From the NCBI RefSeq assembly GCF_003408705.1, contig NZ_QAYL01000015.1:162403-226402 (forward strand): a stretch of DNA of 64,000 bases, read 5' to 3'. How positions within the stretch are numbered: the first letter of the stretch is position 1; the number at the start of each line of letters is the position of its first letter. Under the pieces are notes generated by a model. That model was not told the DNA's origin and did no database searches. It saw only the letters and a list, made by a program, of their open reading frames with translations. The translations under genes and the position numbers were made by a program. The DNA comes from Mycobacterium uberis. Lineage in GTDB: Bacteria; Actinomycetota; Actinomycetes; Mycobacteriales; Mycobacteriaceae. Positions 52,675 through 62,616 of this stretch are shown here, piece by piece.

Positions 52675-53175
52675 ACCACTAGAGCATTACCGATGATTGC
52701 TTGCGTAGCTGGCATGGGGTGCGGCTCATTGAAGTGTCGTTGTGGTATGACTCGGCAGGAATGCCGGTTATCTCTGCAGCTGCCACTGCCAGGCCACAAC
52801 CAACCGGGTGTTTCGTGCTGAAGTAATTGTTGGGCTCTTGACGGTCATGTAGGCCAATAGGTGGACTCCGTCTGCATGAACGGGTTGTTGTGGGCGCTGG
52901 CTCACCTGTCTCTATTGGTGTTGATGTGTATCTGGAATGTTGGTATGTATCTTAAATTCGGGCTTTTGCCGATTCCTGCTTTGACTTGCGCCGCTGAGTT
53001 TAGGCGCACGACGATCTCATCGGTAACCGATGGGGCAAAGAAAAACAAGTATCTGTGATCGGTTTGTAAGTTAGTAGTGAATTTGGTGTATAATGATTTG
53101 GTGCCACCATTTTCTTGAGGAGTAACATTATTGCGAAATCGGCGCAAGGGATCTGAGAACGTTTACCAGTCTGTT
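52675..53175. other. Spacer without an identifiable gene
   Basis: No recognisable gene. Near 53000-53110 the sequence becomes A/T-richer. It is the left edge of the synteny junction. Confidence 0.45.
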
Positions 53176-53179
53176 ATAG

Positions 53180-54170
53180 TGGTTTTTTGGTTTTAGTTGG
53201 GTTCTTAGCTTGAGGTCTGGGTTGTGGCCTATTGTTTGCGGGTGTAGGGGGATCTGTATCCGTGCATGTTGTTGAACCCGCAGCCGACGTTTTTGACCTG
53301 CTTGGTCAGGTTGTTGTAGCCCGCGGTTTGTGAGTTGGTAATGCCAGTGGTGGTGAAACGGGTTGATCTTGGATCACCAAGTGTTGACGGTGCCAGCCCG
53401 GATGATCAGTTCTGGGGTGTTGGAGTCAAGGCGCCACGTCAGGAAGCGGTGCAGGCGATGTCTTGTCAGATGCGGTTCCTCGCCAAGCCGCACGATAGAC
53501 GATAAGGTGTACGGTTATTTTTTGGCGATCCACGTCTAGAGGATCTCGGACGCTGGGATCCTCTAGACGTGGATCTAGTTCCATATCTTGATAAAGCGCT
53601 TGTTGGATAGTCGTTCTCGTAGAGTTGAGTAAGCGTCACTGATTGACCCACTCGGGATCAAGCTTGTCGCCGCGGCGATCCCGCAGCTCCCAGGTGACCT
53701 GGCGGAGTACTTTGGTCAGTGCATCGTTAGCGAGCGTGTCCTGATGGCCGACAACAAGCGTGGCACCCGGCAGCACGGCGTGGATCGCCGACGTGTAGCC
53801 CGCGGCCGGATCGATGGCTAAGGATTTGATGCCATTGCAAAACTAGGAACCACGTTGGGCAAACTAGTCGATGTCCGGGTTTCGCGGTGCGGCCCTACAA
53901 CCTGTCCCAACAGGTCCTGATTGCCGGCCAGGTCCACAAAACCGGTTCAATCCACACGGCGCCCGTTGCAGCACAACGCTACCAGTAACCTCGCGTGCAC
54001 CGCGATCAGGTCTTGCGCTACCACGCCAGGATTAGCTCTGTACCGTAGAGAATAGAAAGATCTATCGGTGAACTGCTCACATATTCCTTGGCCGGACGTG
54101 AAGACCATTCCATATCCTGGACACCCTGGCGCTGACGGCTCATTGTCACGGTGTTAGACACGCTCCACCC
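53180..54170 (-). mobile_element. ISL3-family transposase remnant
   Basis: On the minus strand, frames give IKSLAIDPAAGYTSAIHAVL, PGATLVVGHQDTLANDALTK and WELRDRRGDKLDPEWVNQ. This is the DDE-domain core of ISL3 transposases (D-x-x-x-A with the D-x-x-H replaced here). A C-terminal TNSQTAGYNNLTKQVKNVGC with GFNNMHGYRSPY follows, where the family has TNGRTEGxNRLxKxVKRxxxG. The Glu of the catalytic triad is not read as E. Several frameshifts and a later inverted duplication destroy the gene. I could not locate the terminal inverted repeats. It sits at the junction between two blocks that are far apart in M. tuberculosis. Confidence 0.7.
53527..53575. repeat. Perfect 19-bp inverted repeat with 11-base loop
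   Basis: The arms are GATCCACGTCTAGAGGATC at 53527-53545 and its exact complement at 53557-53575, separated by 11 bases. It would fold into a very stable hairpin. It lies inside the ISL3 transposase remnant, so it is probably a secondary duplication rather than a terminator of that gene. Confidence 0.9.
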
Positions 54171-54479
54171 ATAACTCCTGGCAGCCTAAACAACAATGTC
54201 ATCACCCCGGTCACAACCCTTAGCTCCCTTCATCAGCTGAACACTTAGCAACACCTAGACCTCCAAAAGCCAAGGGCCCCTCACCCCATAAGACACGCCG
54301 ACCAACATCAAAACACCCCTACCCAGTCAAGTAGCAAAAAACGATTAACGTTGGCGAGTAGATACACGCTAGGGCTTACGGTCGGTCTGTACTGTCCCTA
54401 TCGGGGGTCCAAATTCAGGAGTTATTGGCTTATGGTGGTCGAATTAGCTGCAGCAGAAAAATTTTCACGAGTTGATGAT
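54171..54479. other. Spacer without an identifiable gene
   Basis: Between the transposase and Mce remnants no protein family can be recognised. One strand is C/A-rich around 54160-54340. Confidence 0.45.
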
Positions 54480-55370
54480 TGATGGAGTTGTCACCCGATT
54501 GGCGGTCCCGCATGTATTCGATCGCAAGTGGTGAACAGGGCTCTGAGTGGTTGTACGGAACCAAGTTCACGCTTATGTCCGTTACGGTCAGCGGAACAGG
54601 TCAGAGTTCTCGGGTGATCCCTTGTCAACAGCTCGGTTTGCCACGCAAAGCTACCCTTAGCGTTGGTCCGGGAGAGATTTTCCAGGTATATGTACGGGTT
54701 GGGCGCTTCGACAATGGCACTTGAAGCGTAGACTCCAGTACGTAGCTGTTATTGCCAAGAGCGTTGTGCAGCTTGGGCTCGCCTTCGTTGAAGTTGTGGG
54801 TGGTGCAGAAGATCTCAGAGATGTACTCGTCGAGCACCTGACTGTGAGGTGATCAGGTCGGTGGCGCCACATGCCAGGTATGGCCCGCCCCACCTGAACG
54901 TCTCCCCGTCCACGTTGCTGAACCCGACTGCCGCCAACAACGTGTTATCCAGATTGTGCTAATGCTGATTGATGGTGTGCGTCGCGGTCACCGCACGGCT
55001 GAGGGGGCATCACACAAGTCCTGTACGGCGTTGGCGTAAATGCCACCCAGTTCCACCAACCGTTGGTTGTCAGTCCGGATTTTGGGTAGCTGGAAGTTAA
55101 CGTCATCGGAGAGCACGTTGCCATCGATAAGCACGGAACCGACCTGGTCGTTCAATCCGCTGAGTGTCTTGGCAGCCGCGCTCAGTTTCAGTTTCAACTT
55201 GACCGGACCAACTTTTTCGATGATCGTTGTTAACGCCTCGAACAACGTATTCATCTCTGTGGTGGTCGACGTTGCATCAATCGCCTGGGATGGCGTGAAG
55301 GATGGCAGTGGCGTGGCCGGCGGTGAAGTGAATGACACATGCGTACCACCAAACACGGTGGCCGCCTTGA
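54480..55370 (-). pseudogene. Mce-family protein remnant
   Basis: The minus-strand frame from 55356 reads MFGGTHVSFTSPPATPLPSF, DATSTTTEMNTLFEALTTII and EKVGPVKLKLKLSAAAKTLS. The sequence NFQLPKIRTDNQRLVELGGI with YANAVQDLCDA follows. This is the helical region that follows the MlaD domain in mycobacterial Mce proteins. Downstream frames hold IFCTTHNFNEGEPKLHNALG and a final ISPG-type segment. The MlaD domain is not visible upstream. It is broken by frameshifts. Mce proteins import lipids; no other mce gene is nearby, so this is an orphan fragment at the junction. Confidence 0.65.
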
Positions 55371-55654
55371 ATTGACCACGACGTTTCCTGGAATTAACCC
55401 GAGATACTTAGGACCCCAGTCTATACTGCATAGTTTCTATATCCATATAGTTAGGTGACTTTCGAACCCTCAGCAATCACCAAAACCATCCGCTAAACCA
55501 TCACCGTAAACTTGATCTTAGGCATCAGGTCCCTGTGAAACTGCAACTATACGCTCAAGCTGACAAGCGTCATCATCAGCGACACCAGTTCGATGGCCTT
55601 GTACTGGTGGTGGCACCTCAACGACGACGCTCCATGATTCTGAGACCATAGGTT

Positions 55655-56050
55655 ATGGCCGCTCGTGACAGAGCCGATCCGGCAAAGACCCGGCGAGCTG
55701 TCCTTGTTATTGCGGACTGGTTGGAGGATAAAACCCGGCCGGTGCCCGACCGGGACGCTGTGGCTACCGCGGTTCGGCTCACTGCGCGTATCCTCTCGAC
55801 GCTGGCCCCCGGGGCCAGCGTCGAGGTTCGGATCCCACCGTACGTGGCGGTGCAGTGTGTTTCTGGGCCCAGCTGCCCCCGTGGGAAACCACTTAATGTT
55901 GTCGAGACCGATCCGCGGACGTGGCTGTTGATTGCTACTGGGCTGATGAAGCTAGCGGAGGCGGCGGCGGCCGGTGCGCTGCACATGTCCGGCTCGCGGG
56001 CCGGTGACATCGAGGCGTGGCTGCCGGTAGTAAATCTCAGGCGCACGTAG
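55655..56050 (+). CDS. Sterol-carrier-like protein (Rv0807-like)
   Basis: The 131-residue protein starts MAARDRADPAKTRRAVLVIA and contains TRPVPDRDAVATAVRLTARI, then APGASVEVRIPPYVAVQCVS and ETDPRTWLLIATGLMKLAEA. It ends with the MSGSRAGDIEAWLPVVNLR segment. This is the actinobacterial 'sterol carrier family' protein that precedes purF (Rv0807 by memory). The strand pattern resembles the SCP2 fold, but the bound ligand is unknown. The frame is intact and purF follows 132 bases downstream. Confidence 0.88.
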   Translation: MAARDRADPAKTRRAVLVIADWLEDKTRPVPDRDAVATAVRLTARILSTLAPGASVEVRIPPYVAVQCVSGPSCPRGKPLNVVETDPRTWLLIATGLMKLAEAAAAGALHMSGSRAGDIEAWLPVVNLRRT

Positions 56051-56182
56051 AAGGCTGAAATGCGTGTTTAGCCGTCGAGGTAGGTTACTGGCACCTACTA
56101 CGCGCCGTAGATTCGTCGACCGGGTCGCGCTGGTCGTAGACTCCGTTACGTCACCAACTGCGCCCCAGGGAGCTGCCAAATT

Positions 56183-57730
56183 GTGACCGTTCAGCAACCT
56201 GGGCAGGACTTCAACTCGCCTCGTGAAGAGTGCGGTGTGTTTGGGGTCTGGGCTCCGGGTGAACAAGTCGCTAAACTCACCTATTTCGGCCTATATGCAT
56301 TGCAGCATCGCGGCCAAGAAGCCGCGGGGATAGCTGTCGCTGGTGGATCGCAGGTGCTGGTTTTCAAAGACCTTGGCTTAGTTAGCCAGGTGTTCGACGA
56401 GCAGACGTTGACGGCAATGGAGGGCCATGTTGCCATCGGGCATTGCCGCTATTCTACCACTGGCGAAACTACTTGGGAAAACGCCCAGCCTGTCTTTCGC
56501 AACACCGCTGCAGGAACAGGGGTTGCGTTGGGGCACAACGGAAACCTGGTCAACACCGCCGAGCTTGCCGCGCGCGCCCGCGACGCCGGGTTGATCGCAA
56601 AACGTTGCCCAGCCCCGGCTACAACGGATTCCGATATCCTAGGTGCGTTGCTCGCCCACGGTGCGGCTGATGCGACCCTAGAACAGGCCGCACTGGAACT
56701 GTTGCCAACCGTGCGGGGTGCATTCTGCCTGACATTCATGGACGAAAACACCCTCTATGCATGCCGGGATCCGTATGGAGTACGGCCGTTGTCGTTGGGG
56801 CGACTGGATCGCGGCTGGGTGGTGGCCTCGGAAACGGCCGCGCTCGACATCATCGGCGCCTCGTTTGTCCGCGACATCGAACCGGGTGAACTGTTGGCGA
56901 TCGACGCCGACGGAGTGCGGTCCACTCGTTTTGCCAACCCCACGCCCAAAGGTTGTGTCTTCGAATACGTTTACCTGGCGCGACCCGACAGTACGCTAGC
57001 TGGTCGGTCGGTGCACGCCACCCGGGTGGAGATCGGTCGTCGACTTGCCCAGGAATGCCCGGTCGAGGCCGATCTGGTGATCGGTGTGCCGGAATCAGGA
57101 ACCCCCGCCGCGGTGGGATACGCGCAGGAGTCTGGCATCCCTTACGGGCAGGGACTGATGAAGAACGCTTACGTCGGACGCACTTTCATCCAGCCGTCGC
57201 AAACCATCCGCCAGCTCGGCATCCGGCTGAAACTCAATCCACTCAAAGAGGTGATCCGCGGCAAGCGGTTGATTGTTGTCGACGACTCGATTGTGCGAGG
57301 AAACACCCAGCGCGCGCTGGTGCGAATGCTGCGCGAGGCCGGTGCCGTCGAGCTACACGTGCGGATTGCTTCACCGCCAGTGAAGTGGCCCTGCTTTTAT
57401 GGCATCGATTTCCCATCGCCGGCCGAGTTGATCGCTAACGTCGTCGAAGACGAAGAGGAGATGCTTGAGGCGGTACGGCATGGCATTGGCGCCGACACGC
57501 TAAGCTACATCTCGCTGCAGGGCATAGTTGCTGCTTCCGAGCAGCCTGTTTCGCGGTTGTGTTCCGCCTGCTTCGATGGCAAGTATCCGATCGAGTTGCC
57601 CAACGAAACTGCGTTGGGCAAAAACGTCATCAAGCACCTGCTTGCCAACGCGGCACGTGGAGCCGGGTTAGATGATCTGGCTGCCGATGAGGTTCCAGTC
57701 GGTGCGGACGAGAATCGCGCTTGGCGCTGA
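56183..57730 (+). CDS. purF: Amidophosphoribosyltransferase
   Basis: PurF makes phosphoribosylamine from PRPP and glutamine, the first step of de novo purine synthesis. The 515-residue protein has an N-terminal Ntn glutaminase domain whose nucleophile is Cys17, exposed after removal of a short propeptide (SPREECGVFGVW). It contains YSTTGETTWENAQPVF and the PRPP-binding LIVVDDSIVRGNTQRALVRM. The C-terminal SRLCSACFDGKYPIEL carries two of the cysteines of the [4Fe-4S] group in related enzymes. The GTG at 56183 gives the expected propeptide. purM follows, so the pair is probably one operon. Confidence 0.96.
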   Translation: MTVQQPGQDFNSPREECGVFGVWAPGEQVAKLTYFGLYALQHRGQEAAGIAVAGGSQVLVFKDLGLVSQVFDEQTLTAMEGHVAIGHCRYSTTGETTWENAQPVFRNTAAGTGVALGHNGNLVNTAELAARARDAGLIAKRCPAPATTDSDILGALLAHGAADATLEQAALELLPTVRGAFCLTFMDENTLYACRDPYGVRPLSLGRLDRGWVVASETAALDIIGASFVRDIEPGELLAIDADGVRSTRFANPTPKGCVFEYVYLARPDSTLAGRSVHATRVEIGRRLAQECPVEADLVIGVPESGTPAAVGYAQESGIPYGQGLMKNAYVGRTFIQPSQTIRQLGIRLKLNPLKEVIRGKRLIVVDDSIVRGNTQRALVRMLREAGAVELHVRIASPPVKWPCFYGIDFPSPAELIANVVEDEEEMLEAVRHGIGADTLSYISLQGIVAASEQPVSRLCSACFDGKYPIELPNETALGKNVIKHLLANAARGAGLDDLAADEVPVGADENRAWR

Positions 57731-57835
57731 CAAGGCGTAGACGTAAGAGCCTTTAAGAGGGGGCGTTTGGTGGGCAGCTGTCTAGATGTAGTCTCTGATT
57801 CGGGCGGTGCGCAACACCCGGTAGTCTTTATCGCG

Positions 57836-58930
57836 ATGACGGATCCCGGAAAAAGCCCCGGAAGCCACCCTGGCAGTCACGGCATCACCTATGTGTCGGC
57901 AGGGGTGGATATTGAAGCCGCTGACCGGACAGTCGAGTTGTTCAAGCCGATGGTAGCAAAAACTGCCAGACCCGAGGTGCGCAGCGGACTAGGCGGATTC
58001 GCGGGATTGTTCGCTTTGCGCGGTAGTTATCGCGAACCGGTGTTGGCGGCCTCCACCGACGGTGTTGGTACTAAGTTAGCAGTCGCTCAGGCGATGGACA
58101 AGCACGACACTGTCGGTTTCGACCTGGTGGCGATGGTGGTCGACGATTTGGTGGTCTGTGGCGCCGAGCCGCTGTTTCTGCAGGACTACATTGCCGTCGG
58201 TCGGACGGTGCCAGAGCGACTGAGCGCGATCGTCGGCGGTATCGCCGAAGGGTGTATGCTGGCGGGCTGTGCTTTGCTGGGTGGCGAGACCGCAGAACAC
58301 CCTGGTCTGATGGAAGCCGACCACTATGACCTTTCGGCAACCGGCGTCGGTGTGGTGGAGGACGACGATATTCTGGGTCCAGACCGCGTTAAACCCGGTG
58401 ACGTAATCATCGCGCTGGGATCTTCGGGGCTGCATTCTAACGGATACTCACTGGCCCGCGCGATCCTACTTGAGATCGATCGGATGAACCTGGCCGGTTA
58501 TGTGGAGGAATTCGGTCGCACATTAGGTGAGGAGCTATTGGAGCCCACCCGGATCTACACCAAAGACTGTCTGGCATTGGCTGCCGAAACCCATGTTCGC
58601 ACGTTTTGCCATGTCACCGGCGGTGGGCTGGCCGGCAATCTGCAACGCGTCATCCCGCACGGACTGGTGGCCGAAATCGACCGCGGTACGTGGACACCCG
58701 CGCCGGTGTTCTCCATGATAGCCCAGCGCGGCCGGGTAGTGCGAGAGGAGATGGAAAAGACGTTCAACATGGGCGTCGGTATGATCGCGGTGGTCGCGCC
58801 TGAAGACACCGACCGCGCCTTGGCCATACTGACCGCACGTCACTTGGACTGCTGGGTGTTGGGCACCGTCTGCAAAGGCGACAAAGAAGGCCCGCGGGCG
58901 AAACTGGTGGGGCAACACCCGAGATTTTAA
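57836..58930 (+). CDS. purM: Phosphoribosylformylglycinamidine cyclo-ligase (AIR synthetase)
   Basis: PurM closes the imidazole ring of AIR with ATP, the fifth step of purine synthesis. The 364-residue protein has the N-terminal YVSAGVDIEAADRTVELFKP, ASTDGVGTKLAVAQAM, the Gly-rich VVCGAEPLFLQDYIAVG, the GGETAEHPGLM motif and a C-terminal CHVTGGGLAGNLQRVIP. All conserved ATP- and substrate-binding motifs are present and the length is normal. The ATG at 57836 (MTDPGKSPGS) is the usual start; the open frame extends to 57767. Confidence 0.95.
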   Translation: MTDPGKSPGSHPGSHGITYVSAGVDIEAADRTVELFKPMVAKTARPEVRSGLGGFAGLFALRGSYREPVLAASTDGVGTKLAVAQAMDKHDTVGFDLVAMVVDDLVVCGAEPLFLQDYIAVGRTVPERLSAIVGGIAEGCMLAGCALLGGETAEHPGLMEADHYDLSATGVGVVEDDDILGPDRVKPGDVIIALGSSGLHSNGYSLARAILLEIDRMNLAGYVEEFGRTLGEELLEPTRIYTKDCLALAAETHVRTFCHVTGGGLAGNLQRVIPHGLVAEIDRGTWTPAPVFSMIAQRGRVVREEMEKTFNMGVGMIAVVAPEDTDRALAILTARHLDCWVLGTVCKGDKEGPRAKLVGQHPRF

Positions 58931-58989
58931 GGAACTCACCTAACTCGAACCACCAAAGTACTGATGTGTAATGCATCAGCACGGGAATT

Positions 58990-59181
58990 CTAGCGGCGCC
59001 AGGTATCTTCGTCGTCCCATGAGTCGTCACGCAACTGATCATCTTCGGCCAGCTGGCCGGAGTCGTTGGTGCCCGTCCCTGATAGCTCGCGCTGAAGCCG
59101 CTGAAAGTCGGTCTGCGGGGAGCTGTATTTAAGTTCTCGAGCAACCTTGGTCTGCTTTGCCTTAGCACGGCCGCGGCCCAT
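58990..59181 (-). CDS. DUF3073 protein (Rv0810c-like)
   Basis: This 63-residue, charged protein begins MGRGRAKAKQTKVARELKYS and has an acidic tail DDQLRDDSWDDEDTWRR, the DUF3073 pattern seen after purM in actinobacteria. A likely RNA- or ribosome-associated role has been proposed for such basic-acidic peptides, but none is proven. It is convergent with purM, the stops lying about 60 bases apart. The frame is intact. Confidence 0.9.
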   Translation of the reverse strand: MGRGRAKAKQTKVARELKYSSPQTDFQRLQRELSGTGTNDSGQLAEDDQLRDDSWDDEDTWRR

Positions 59182-59334
59182 GGGGGAACCCCCTCGCGAA
59201 ATAACGGAGCGGCCTAACGAGTAGACGGCTCTGAATCTCTTAGTGTCGTTATTGTCCTGTAGACAGTTTACCGTGTCTTGCGGCAGGGCGGTTAGCGCCC
59301 CTCCCCGCTGTGGCGGATGCCTCGACTTTAGTAC

Positions 59335-60441
59335 TCAGTTTGCCGCCTTGCGTAACCGCTCGACGGCCTGTCGTCCCGCGCCAATCTCGTCGGCAGCTGG
59401 CAGCGAATCGGCGTCGATTACCGCAGCGACTAACCCCCGCCCTGGGCTTTCCGGCTCGATAACCAATTCGGTTTCGGTCGGCAGTCCGCGTTTCAGCAGC
59501 GCCAGCGCGACTGGACCCAGGTCCACGTGCTCGACTACGGTTCCGAGGTGTCCGACAGTGCGATTGTTTGCCAACACTGGGTCGCCCGTTGAGGGCCGTT
59601 CCACCGAGCCGTCGAGATGCAACAACACCAGCATCCGAGGCGGTTTACCCAAGTTGTGTACTCGTGCGACGGTCTCTTGACCACGGTAGCAACCTTTGTC
59701 TAGGTGGACGGCGCCTTCGCCGGGACCACCGATCCAACCCACTTCGTGCGGAATGGTGCGCTGGTCGGTGTCGACGCCGAGTCGTGGGCGCAGCGCTGCT
59801 ACGCGGTGGGCTTCATAGGTCCACACCCCGGCTAACCGGACGCCCGCCTCCGTCAAACGGTGCTGCCAGTCGGCCGACTTACGACGCGGTACCAGCAGGT
59901 TCAGTTCGATGTGGTCGGCACGGGTACCGTGTATCCTGCGCACGAAACCTCCGCTGGTCAGCGGAACTGCTGTCAATTGGGTAGGTAGCGCATCCAGGTG
60001 AAGCGCATTGAGCACCGCCGGTTCATTCAGTCGTGGACCTAGCAGCGACAGCACGGCCATGTCGGCGTTGCCCGGGGTTACCTCTGACCAGAACACCATT
60101 TTGCGCAGGTACTTCAGCAGCGGTTCACCCCGCCAGGGTTCGGTATCGAGATAAGTGGTACCCGCTAGCTCGGTCTGGATCCAGTGGTCCTCAACCCGGC
60201 CTTGACCATCAAGGCTGAGATTCTGCGTGCTGGCACCATCGGGGAGTTCGCTGACATGCTGGGTGGAGATACTGTGCAGCCAGGTTTGCCGGTCGCTGCC
60301 GATCAACGTGAGCACCGCTCGGTGTGAGAGGTCCACTAGCACAGCATCGGTTTCGGCCGCTCGTTGTTCGCCCAGTGGATCACCGAAATGCCAGATTGCG
60401 CCAGCGTCGGGTCCTGGATCAGGTGCGGGAACTGCGTTCAC
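59335..60441 (-). CDS. ygfZ: Folate-binding protein YgfZ/GcvT-like
   Basis: YgfZ proteins bind tetrahydrofolate and support iron-sulphur enzyme assembly or repair. The 368-residue protein has a GcvT-like N-terminus (DLSHRAVLTLIGSDRQTWLH), the YgfZ signature LDKGCYRGQETVARVHNLGK with its conserved Cys, and a C-terminal beta-barrel. It corresponds to Rv0811c (from memory). The ATG at 60441 gives a full-length protein and the frame is intact. The neighbouring aminotransferase, Rv0812-like, is broken. Confidence 0.92.
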   Translation of the reverse strand: MNAVPAPDPGPDAGAIWHFGDPLGEQRAAETDAVLVDLSHRAVLTLIGSDRQTWLHSISTQHVSELPDGASTQNLSLDGQGRVEDHWIQTELAGTTYLDTEPWRGEPLLKYLRKMVFWSEVTPGNADMAVLSLLGPRLNEPAVLNALHLDALPTQLTAVPLTSGGFVRRIHGTRADHIELNLLVPRRKSADWQHRLTEAGVRLAGVWTYEAHRVAALRPRLGVDTDQRTIPHEVGWIGGPGEGAVHLDKGCYRGQETVARVHNLGKPPRMLVLLHLDGSVERPSTGDPVLANNRTVGHLGTVVEHVDLGPVALALLKRGLPTETELVIEPESPGRGLVAAVIDADSLPAADEIGAGRQAVERLRKAAN

Positions 60442-60559
60442 GCTTCAACTCTACGGACCGTCGACGAACGTGAAGCCAACTTTACGTTCGTCGACGAGCG
60501 CGCGGCTGACCGCACTTTCGCGGCGTCGGCCATTTAGACTACATTTCTCATGTCGAGTG

Positions 60560-61336
60560 TGATCCGTCACCCGGGACGACGAAATCCATACGCCGAGGAC
60601 GCTGTTGTTGCACGCTTACGACCTCGCCGCAGTTCGCAGTGATGGCGTTTTTGACACGCTGCTGGCTTGCGACGGAAAAGCCTGTTTGGTCGAGCCGCAT
60701 CTGCAATGGCTCAGCCAGTCGGTGCAATTAGTGGATCTACCTGACCCGGTCCTGTTGCGCTGGAGGCATGCGATCGACGTAACTGCATGACGATGGACTG
60801 TGATTACTGTTGACGAAAGCGCGCTGCGCTTGGATCTACATCCGCGGTCGGGAGATCGGCTTAGCGCCGACAATTTACGTGATGTGATGGCCGACCCTCT
60901 CCCTGATTGGGTGGCGGCGGTGCGTTGCGATGGGCTCGTGGCGGTCACATCGGACCAGCGGGTTGCCCGCCACCAGTGCAGCGCCACTCCTTGGCTGCTG
61001 GACAGCGCAAAAACACTGTCGTACGCAGTGAACATGGCAGCCTTGTGACACGCCGCTCGGGTAAGATGCCAGTGCATTATTTTTGTCAGCTCGGACGGCT
61101 ATGTCCTGGAAGACCCGCGCTCGACGGTGGTGATAGCCACGAATTCTGAAGACGGGACGGGTAGTAGCCTTTGCCTGCTGACGCCGCCGTGGCATCCGAC
61201 CCTGCATGTTAGCATAGCCTAGGTCCCCTTTGAGGTTGCCCGTGTGTCCACTCTTGACAGCCGACGACTGACTCACTCCCCAATGGCTGCAGACTTCGTC
61301 GAACAGGTCGACACCGCCATCATCAGCGACTGCTGA
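60560..61336 (+). pseudogene. Branched-chain/4-amino-4-deoxychorismate lyase-type aminotransferase, broken
   Basis: Frames give LLHAYDLAAVRSDGVFDTLL and ACLVEPHLQWLSQSVQLVDL, then ESALRLDLHPRSG, a segment SAKTLSYAVNMAAL with the catalytic Lys, and DGYVLEDPRSTVVIAT. After a frameshift the C-terminus reads VARVSTLDSRRLTHSP and DFVEQVDTAIISD. Compared with the family, about 35 residues are missing between FEVAR and VHTLDGRRL. The gene is a fold-type IV PLP enzyme (Rv0812-like). It has a TGA after the N-terminal segment and other lesions. Confidence 0.85.
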
Positions 61337-61865
61337 GCCGCTTAATTCCGTTGTGCCAAGACCGGAAGTGCGGGTACGGTCAGAGCCGTACACAGGGAAG
61401 TGAGGTGGTTCGTGAAATTCATAGCTTCATTAAAGATGCGAGGTAGCTGCGCGCTAGCTGCATCGGCTTCCGAAGAGCTGGCGTCAGCGCGCTGGTGAAT
61501 TTCCGGTATTCACCTAGTCTCCGAACTCCTGATCTTGTCCAACCAGGAGAACGCTTGGGAGCCGCTCCATGTTATGGCACCCATTGGGGTGCGGGCGGGG
61601 CTATTGCGTGACGCTGGCGCATATCATTTTGGGCGGTCTGGCTGCTCTGGTCGGCGACATTCGCAGCGCACCTCTCGAGGTCGAAGACAACGTTGGACAG
61701 CGTACTAAGCGCGGGTTGGCAGGAGCAAGCCAACCGCCGACACGACCCCCGCGCTACGGGCGACGTATCCAGCCGACTTCCCGTTCCTAGGGATATCGAC
61801 AGCTTAGACGCCAGACAGCACCACAGCATGATCGTGCGTAGGTGTCTTTCCCGGTAACCATGCTG
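61337..61865. other. Decayed stretch without an identifiable gene
   Basis: No protein family can be recognised on either strand between the aminotransferase remnant and the nitrobindin gene. Confidence 0.45.
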
Positions 61866-62543
61866 CTACCCGGCGAATCGGGACAGTCTCGCTGATAGAT
61901 GTGGTACCAGCTCTCCATCGGCATCCACTCGTTCTTCGACGTAAGCAAGATCGCCTCTTTCGATGATCCCGCAAAGTCGTTTGGCGCCACCGACGAGCAC
62001 GCCGGATTTACTGCATGCCAGTGCATCGGTGACCAATTCCCACGATGACGCGTTGAGTGGCCGCCCGTAAAATAATTCGACGTAACCAGCTGAATGGGCT
62101 AACAGCAATTCGATCGGTTGAGATTCAGTCGAGTCATAGGGATCGCTGACAAAACGCCAGAAACCTGTCTCACGTAAGCCAGCTTCCTGGTACTTGCCGG
62201 CATTATTGAGCCGCCAGGACCGAGCTTCCCAATTCAGGTAATCACCACCGTCGTGCGAGACCACGATCTGCTGGCCGAAGTGGTAGTCGCCGTCGGGTCC
62301 GCGGCCTTCACCTTCGCCGCGCCACACGCCAACCAACGGCAACAGTGCCAGCAAAGTGTCTTTGAAGTTAGCGCCTTCGCGCAGATTCGCGGTATCGGAG
62401 GGAACTGGCAAGTCGTCGAAAGTCGGGATGTTTCGGGCTGCGCTCACCGTAGATCGCTCGGCCGCTTGAAACATCCCAGCAGTCGCACCCTCGCCAGATT
62501 CCGCGGGACCGCCAGGCCTGTCATGGATCTCGTCGGAAGTCAC
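61866..62543 (-). CDS. Nitrobindin-like heme-binding beta-barrel protein (Rv0813c-like)
   Basis: The 225-residue protein has a flexible head and then a fatty-acid-binding-protein-like beta barrel with the nitrobindin motif [11 protein letters not shown] (G-x-W-x-G-x-G), [17 protein letters not shown] and a distal His-containing segment ([20 protein letters not shown]). Family members bind heme b and detoxify peroxynitrite or nitric oxide. Which ligand is bound here is not certain. It matches Rv0813c (from memory). The frame is intact, while its relative at 42442 is destroyed. Confidence 0.88.
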   Translation of the reverse strand: MTSDEIHDRPGGPAESGEGATAGMFQAAERSTVSAARNIPTFDDLPVPSDTANLREGANFKDTLLALLPLVGVWRGEGEGRGPDGDYHFGQQIVVSHDGGDYLNWEARSWRLNNAGKYQEAGLRETGFWRFVSDPYDSTESQPIELLLAHSAGYVELFYGRPLNASSWELVTDALACSKSGVLVGGAKRLCGIIERGDLAYVEERVDADGELVPHLSARLSRFAG

Positions 62544-62616
62544 GTGCGCCGTTCTTCCCCGCGCGCAATAGGTTGTCCCACTCTATGGCTGCGCTCTGCA
62601 TCGTCGCCGACGCGGG

